NCBI GenBank assembly: GCA_045649205.1
Contig: JAZRPJ010000012.1
Span: 1-17,850, forward strand
Source: Flemingiibacterium sp045649205
GTDB lineage: Bacteria; Bacillota; Clostridia; Oscillospirales; CAG-272
Length of the DNA: 17,850 bases
Direction: 5' to 3'
The notes under the pieces were generated by a model. It saw only the letters and a program-made list of their open reading frames with translations, was not told the DNA's origin and did no database searches. The position numbers and the translations under genes were made by a program. Shown here one piece after another: positions 14,487 to 17,850 of this stretch (position 1 is the first letter of the stretch; every line of letters starts with the position of its first letter).

Positions 14487-15507
14487 TGCCATTACCTCCC
14501 AGCTTTTTCATAACCTTAACAATATTCATGCGTATGGGGCACTTTGCAAGGCATCTGCCGCATCCTACGCAGGAGAACATGCCATCGTTGTTTTCGGGGA
14601 AATATACCAGCTTATGCATAAATCTCTGACGGAAGCGTTCTTTTTGGGAATTACGGTTGTTGCCGTGCGCCATTCTTGTAAACTGGGAATACATACATGA
14701 ATCCCAGCAACGGTAACGGATAACACCGTCATCAGTCTTGAAATCGCGGATGTCGTAGCACTGGCAGGTGGGGCATACAAAGGTGCAGGTACCGCAGCCA
14801 AGACAAGCCTCGGAAAGCTCATCCCATTCGGGAGAATTAAAGAATTCTTCGGTCTTTCCGCCGCCGAAAGCATCGGTGGTGAGAGAAGCGAGGGGAAGCT
14901 TTGCAAGACGGGATTTAATAAGCTCCTTCTGCTCATTTACCGCCTTATCGTCGCAGTCGGTGACTATGTCGCCGAGAGAAGCGATAAGTGTCTGCCCCTT
15001 TTCTGTCTTGGCATCCATGTAGAGGGCATCGTCAGTCTTGTAGCAGACGACATCTCCTTCGGGATTTGCCGCATCGATACCGAAGGTTGCGCAGAAGCAG
15101 GATTCTACCGGCTTCGTGCAAGCCATGGACATGATAATGCCGTGCTCACGACGATTTTTATAGTATGTATCCACCGGCTCTTGGTGCAAAAATACACGGT
15201 CGAGGATGGTCATTGCGCGGACATCGCAGGCTCTTGCGCCGAAGATTACGAAATCTTCATGCTCGTCGCGGATGTCGATGACTTCAATCTTCTTGCCCTC
15301 GGTTTTGAACTTCATTAAATCCTCGCTTTGAGGGAAGAAGAAGTCCTTGATTCCGCGAGCGGTGTTGAGAGCTTTTGAAAGGGTTATGCCCTCTGTCCAT
15401 TTTACGAATTTTGCGCCCTCTTTGCTGTCGGAAGGAAGATAGAGGGAATGGGTATTATTTATTGCCGAAAAGAGAGAATCAAGCTTGTCAATCGAAATTT
15501 TAACCAT
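14479..15507 (-). CDS. flxB: 4Fe-4S dicluster protein, AsrA/FlxB type
   Basis: A 342-residue iron-sulfur protein. ATG 15507 follows GAAAGGAGAGA at 15512-15521, and a longer frame to 15576 is rejected because it lies within the preceding gene. The N-terminal part (FGARACDVRA at 89-98, then CTKPVESCFC at 130-139) is typical of AsrA and sulfhydrogenase beta proteins. Two 4Fe-4S motifs follow: Cys235, 238, 241 and 245 in CLGCGTCTFVCPTCQC, and Cys313, 316, 319 and 323 in CVGCGRCLAKCP. It would relay electrons between FlxA and the HdrA/MvhD module. Its stop overlaps the flxA start by 8 nt and its start overlaps the preceding stop by 8 nt, consistent with coupled translation and fixed stoichiometry. 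The B versus C name is by operon order and is tentative. Confidence 0.85.
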   Translation of the reverse strand: MVKISIDKLDSLFSAINNTHSLYLPSDSKEGAKFVKWTEGITLSKALNTARGIKDFFFPQSEDLMKFKTEGKKIEVIDIRDEHEDFVIFGARACDVRAMTILDRVFLHQEPVDTYYKNRREHGIIMSMACTKPVESCFCATFGIDAANPEGDVVCYKTDDALYMDAKTEKGQTLIASLGDIVTDCDDKAVNEQKELIKSRLAKLPLASLTTDAFGGGKTEEFFNSPEWDELSEACLGCGTCTFVCPTCQCYDIRDFKTDDGVIRYRCWDSCMYSQFTRMAHGNNRNSQKERFRQRFMHKLVYFPENNDGMFSCVGCGRCLAKCPIRMNIVKVMKKLGGNGNG

Positions 15508-16492
15508 TGTTATCTCTCCTTTCAACAGCTTCGGTGGGCTCCATATCATCGTAGTCGAAACTGATAAGCGGTGCACGGCTGCCGACTTCGGCTCCTGCCT
15601 GATATTCTCCCCACATCTCGTTCATGTCCTTAATGAGCTTACGGTTGAGAAGATGAAGCGGAATATGTTGGGGGCAGACACGGGAGCACTCGCCGCAGTC
15701 TGTACATCTGCCTGCCACGTGGTAGGCTCTTATAATATGGAAGTTCTTTTCTTCAAAAGAATCGGAGGGCGCTTTTGATTCAACGCCCGAGGAGGGATTG
15801 TCGAACACGCACTTTTCGCAGGTGCAGGCAGGGCAGGCATCACGGCAGGCGTTGCAGCGGATGCAGCGGGAAAGCTCATTCTGCCAGAATGCAAAGCGCT
15901 CGTCGGGAGTCATAGCCTCAAGCTTTGCAACCTCATCGAAACGGTGGCAGTCGGTAACCTCACCGTTCTCTCCGATAGCTTCATCATACGCCACGGGGAT
16001 ACGGGACTTGCAGTTTGTACATCTTTCCGCAAGCATTTCGGCACGTGGGAGAACAACGTCGCCGTCATAGAGAGTGGTGATCGTTACGTTATCACGGTCA
16101 GCCCGTACATCTGCGATACCCTCTGCCGAAGTGATCGTCTTTGCAACATCAAGCATACCCTCGCAGGGGATCGCAACTGCGTATGCCTTTTCGCGGTCAA
16201 AGCGGTGCTCGGTGAGAAGCTGATTGAAGCTATATGTGTCGCAGGGCTTTAAGAATACGAGAACCTTTTTCTCGGTCTTTTTTGTTTCGGCGAGAAGATA
16301 TTTTGAAAGGTTCGCACCGCAGAAATCGCCGAAAATGAAATTCTTTTCAAGCTCTTCGGCAGTAGTGAATACGGTGGGAATTGCATCATACACAAATTCA
16401 CCGCGGCTCCAACCGAGAACACGGTCTACCGTGCCGTTCTCAAAGAGCTCTTTTGCCTTATTTACAAGGCTGTCACGAATTATTTCTTGCAT
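15500..16492 (-). CDS. flxC: 4Fe-4S protein, FlxC type
   Basis: A 330-residue electron-transfer protein starting at ATG 16492 after GGAGG 7 nt upstream. The N-terminal half resembles AsrA-type proteins (FLKPCDTYSF at 80-89). A CTNCKSRIPVAYDE stretch (Cys158, Cys161) is followed by a cysteine-rich motif CIRCNACRDACPACTCEKC (Cys210, 213, 216, 220, then 223, 225, 228) and by a second 4Fe-4S motif CTDCGECSRVCP (Cys263, 266, 269, 273). It has more Cys than two clusters need, so a third centre is possible. It is a paralogue of the next gene and lies exactly where flxC sits relative to mvhD/flxD in Hdr-Flx loci. A start overlapping the mvhD stop by 13 nt supports membership in the same complex. Confidence 0.85.
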   Translation of the reverse strand: MQEIIRDSLVNKAKELFENGTVDRVLGWSRGEFVYDAIPTVFTTAEELEKNFIFGDFCGANLSKYLLAETKKTEKKVLVFLKPCDTYSFNQLLTEHRFDREKAYAVAIPCEGMLDVAKTITSAEGIADVRADRDNVTITTLYDGDVVLPRAEMLAERCTNCKSRIPVAYDEAIGENGEVTDCHRFDEVAKLEAMTPDERFAFWQNELSRCIRCNACRDACPACTCEKCVFDNPSSGVESKAPSDSFEEKNFHIIRAYHVAGRCTDCGECSRVCPQHIPLHLLNRKLIKDMNEMWGEYQAGAEVGSRAPLISFDYDDMEPTEAVERRDNNG

Positions 16493-16917
16493 CTCAGATC
16501 CTCCAATCTCTTGTTAGGACCAAGCTCGGTTACCTTTGCTACAAAATCGTTCATGGTTGCGGCGAATTTCGCACCTTCAGCGGCGGAAACCCACTCAACA
16601 CGGGTGCGCTCACGCTCAATGCCCATATAGTCGAGCATAGAGAAGAGAAGTGACATACGACGGCGAGCGTAGTAGTTGCCGGAGGTGTAGTGGCAGTCGC
16701 CGGGGTGGCATCCGCAGATGATCACGCCGTCAGCGCCTCTCTGGAAAGCACGGAGAATGAACATGGGATTTACACGGCAGGAGCAGGGAACACGGATGAT
16801 TTTTACATTAGCAGGATAAGCAAGTCTGTTGCTTCCTGCGAGGTCAGCACCGGCGTAGGAACACCAGTTGCAGCAGAACGCCACGATAAGCGGCTTGAAA
16901 TCTTTTACATCTTGCAT
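16480..16917 (-). CDS. mvhD: MvhD/FlxD family 2Fe-2S delta subunit
   Basis: A 145-residue protein of the MvhD family, which bridges the NADH- or H2-oxidising module and HdrA by a 2Fe-2S cluster. The hallmark is FCCNWCSYAGADLAG (Cys15, 16, 19), then RVPCSCRVNP (Cys45, 47) and CGCHPGDCHY (Cys68, 70, 75). Length is normal. ATG 16917 has GGAGG about 10 nt upstream and lies inside the end of hdrA (13-nt overlap). With an FlxABC set next door and no hydrogenase MvhA/MvhG in the window, it acts most likely as FlxD. Confidence 0.94.
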   Translation of the reverse strand: MQDVKDFKPLIVAFCCNWCSYAGADLAGSNRLAYPANVKIIRVPCSCRVNPMFILRAFQRGADGVIICGCHPGDCHYTSGNYYARRRMSLLFSMLDYMGIERERTRVEWVSAAEGAKFAATMNDFVAKVTELGPNKRLEDLRCKK

Positions 16918-17850
16918 ATTGCGTCTACCTCCGCCATGATTTGATTGTTCTTGAAGCCGTTAAGGTCCATAGCGCCGGACGGGCAGGTTACGGTACAAGC
17001 ACCGCATCCCTGACAAACGGCAGGATTTACAGAAGCTACGCGGCGTACTCTTGTAGTACGGTCGGGCATTCTGAATTCCTTTTCTTCATATGTTATAGCG
17101 CCGTATGGGCAGACCTTTTCGCAGCTTCCGCAGCCGTTGCACATAAGCTCGTCTGATCTTGCAACGCAGGGGTTGCCTGTGAGCTTATCCTTGCAGAGAA
17201 GTCCGATAACCTTAGATGCCGCCGCACCTGCCTGGGATACGGTTTCGGGAATATCCTTGGGTCCCTGGCAAGTGCCGGAAAGGAATACGCCGGCTGTGGG
17301 CGATTCAACGGGACGGAGCTTGGGATGTGCTTCGGTGAAGAAATCGTTGGTGTCCATAGATGCTGTTAGCATAGTAGCAAGGGGACGTGCGGATCTATCC
17401 GGCTCAATTGCCGCCGCAAGAACGACGAGGTCAGCATCAATATGGAGCTGTTTGCCCTCGATAAGGTCGGATGCCTGAACTTTAAGCTTATTTCCCTCAG
17501 GGGATACCTTTCCGACAGTGCCCTTGATGTAGTGTACACCGTATTCTTCAACGGCACGGCGGTAGAACTCGTCGAAAGCCTTACCTGGAGTACGGACGTC
17601 GATGTAGAATACGTAAACGTCGGTGTCCGGATACTTATCACGGGTGAGCATCGCGTGCTTTGCGGTGTACATACAGCAGATCTTGGAGCAGTATTCCTTA
17701 CCCTTTGCGGCGCAGGACTCGCATCTTGAACCTACACACTGAACGAAAACGATAGTGTGAGGATGCTCGCCGTCGGAGGGACGGAGGAGCTTACCGGCAG
17801 TAGGACCTGCCGCGTTGGTGAGTCGCTCAAATTCGAGAGATGTGATTACG
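16905..17850 (-). CDS. hdrA: HdrA, electron-bifurcating flavoprotein (C-terminal part, cut by the window edge)
   Basis: The frame is open from the right edge and the visible 314 residues are the C-terminal part of a heterodisulfide-reductase-type HdrA, whose FAD splits electron pairs between a low- and a high-potential path. The ATG at 17672 is internal, because family sequence continues upstream of it (VITSLEFERLTNAAGPTAG, RPSDG, VQCVGSR, CSKICCMYTAKHA). Next comes part of the FAD-binding fold (LVVLAAAIEP, GVFLSGTCQGPKDIPETVSQA). Two ferredoxin motifs end the protein (CNGCGSCEKVCP, CQGCGACTVTCP), the expected exit for electrons to free ferredoxin. The HdrA-specific cysteine set around CVGSR...YCSKICC has two extra cysteines (CESC). 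The operon promoter and any hdrB/hdrC would lie beyond the edge. Confidence 0.95.
   Translation of the reverse strand, partial: VITSLEFERLTNAAGPTAGKLLRPSDGEHPHTIVFVQCVGSRCESCAAKGKEYCSKICCMYTAKHAMLTRDKYPDTDVYVFYIDVRTPGKAFDEFYRRAVEEYGVHYIKGTVGKVSPEGNKLKVQASDLIEGKQLHIDADLVVLAAAIEPDRSARPLATMLTASMDTNDFFTEAHPKLRPVESPTAGVFLSGTCQGPKDIPETVSQAGAAASKVIGLLCKDKLTGNPCVARSDELMCNGCGSCEKVCPYGAITYEEKEFRMPDRTTRVRRVASVNPAVCQGCGACTVTCPSGAMDLNGFKNNQIMAEVDAICKM

Noticed and set aside
13653..15507. Anaerobic sulfite reductase AsrAB
   Set aside because: Both proteins resemble AsrA and AsrB, but no AsrC or siroheme protein follows, and the hdrA-mvhD neighbours fit the Flx module better.
16480..17850. Hydrogenase-linked MvhADG-HdrABC complex
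   Set aside because: No NiFe hydrogenase subunit is present in the window, and NADH-linked Flx genes take that place. The unseen region to the right could still change this.
1..17850. tRNA or rRNA genes, CRISPR arrays, insertion sequences, prophage or attachment sites
   Set aside because: No cloverleaf-like sequence, regularly spaced repeats, transposase or integrase frame, or flanking direct repeats were seen. All intergenic gaps are under 200 bp and are accounted for by promoters and terminators.

Overview
The window looks like chromosomal DNA of an anaerobic, low-to-mid GC Firmicute of class Clostridia, probably from a gut or rumen-like habitat. The signs are strong AGGAGG-type ribosome binding sites with some TTG and GTG starts, TTGACA/TATAAT promoters with extended -10 elements, a Bacillus/Clostridia-type pyruvate kinase carrying a C-terminal PEP-utiliser domain, plant-polysaccharide-type hydrolases, and a long operon of soluble flavin/iron-sulfur redox proteins. 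The genus cannot be told from the sequence.

Left part (1-5186), plus strand: the tail of an unseen upstream gene and a 98-residue protein (possibly an immunity-type protein). Then come three separately promoted single genes, each with its own terminator: a CE15-like (glucuronoyl esterase fold) hydrolase, a MATE efflux protein and pyruvate kinase. Middle part (5187-9093): a small carbohydrate-type locus in which an AraC-family regulator (plus strand) is divergent from a two-gene minus-strand operon encoding an EamA/DMT-type transporter and a large right-handed beta-helix protein resembling GH141-type glycosidases. The 112-bp intergenic region holds two back-to-back promoters and candidate operator repeats.

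Right part (9183 to the right edge), minus strand: one tightly packed operon. In transcription order it has hdrA (cut by the edge), mvhD/flxD, two AsrA/FlxBC-like iron-sulfur proteins, an FAD/NAD(P) oxidoreductase (FlxA/AsrB type), a PhnP-like metallo-beta-lactamase-fold protein, a soluble fumarate reductase pair frdB-frdA, and an AspT/YidE-type (AAE family) exchanger. The first five genes are the parts of an Hdr-Flx flavin-based electron-bifurcating NADH oxidase. FrdB carries an HdrC-like pair of 4Fe-4S motifs, FrdA keeps the fumarate-site residues but has Asn where covalent-FAD enzymes have His, and no membrane anchor or HdrB is seen. My inference is that this operon encodes a cytoplasmic complex that oxidises NADH and splits electrons between ferredoxin and fumarate, with the AAE transporter moving the dicarboxylate. 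This is the most interesting system in the window. The electron acceptor assignment and the complex itself are inferred from gene content, not shown.
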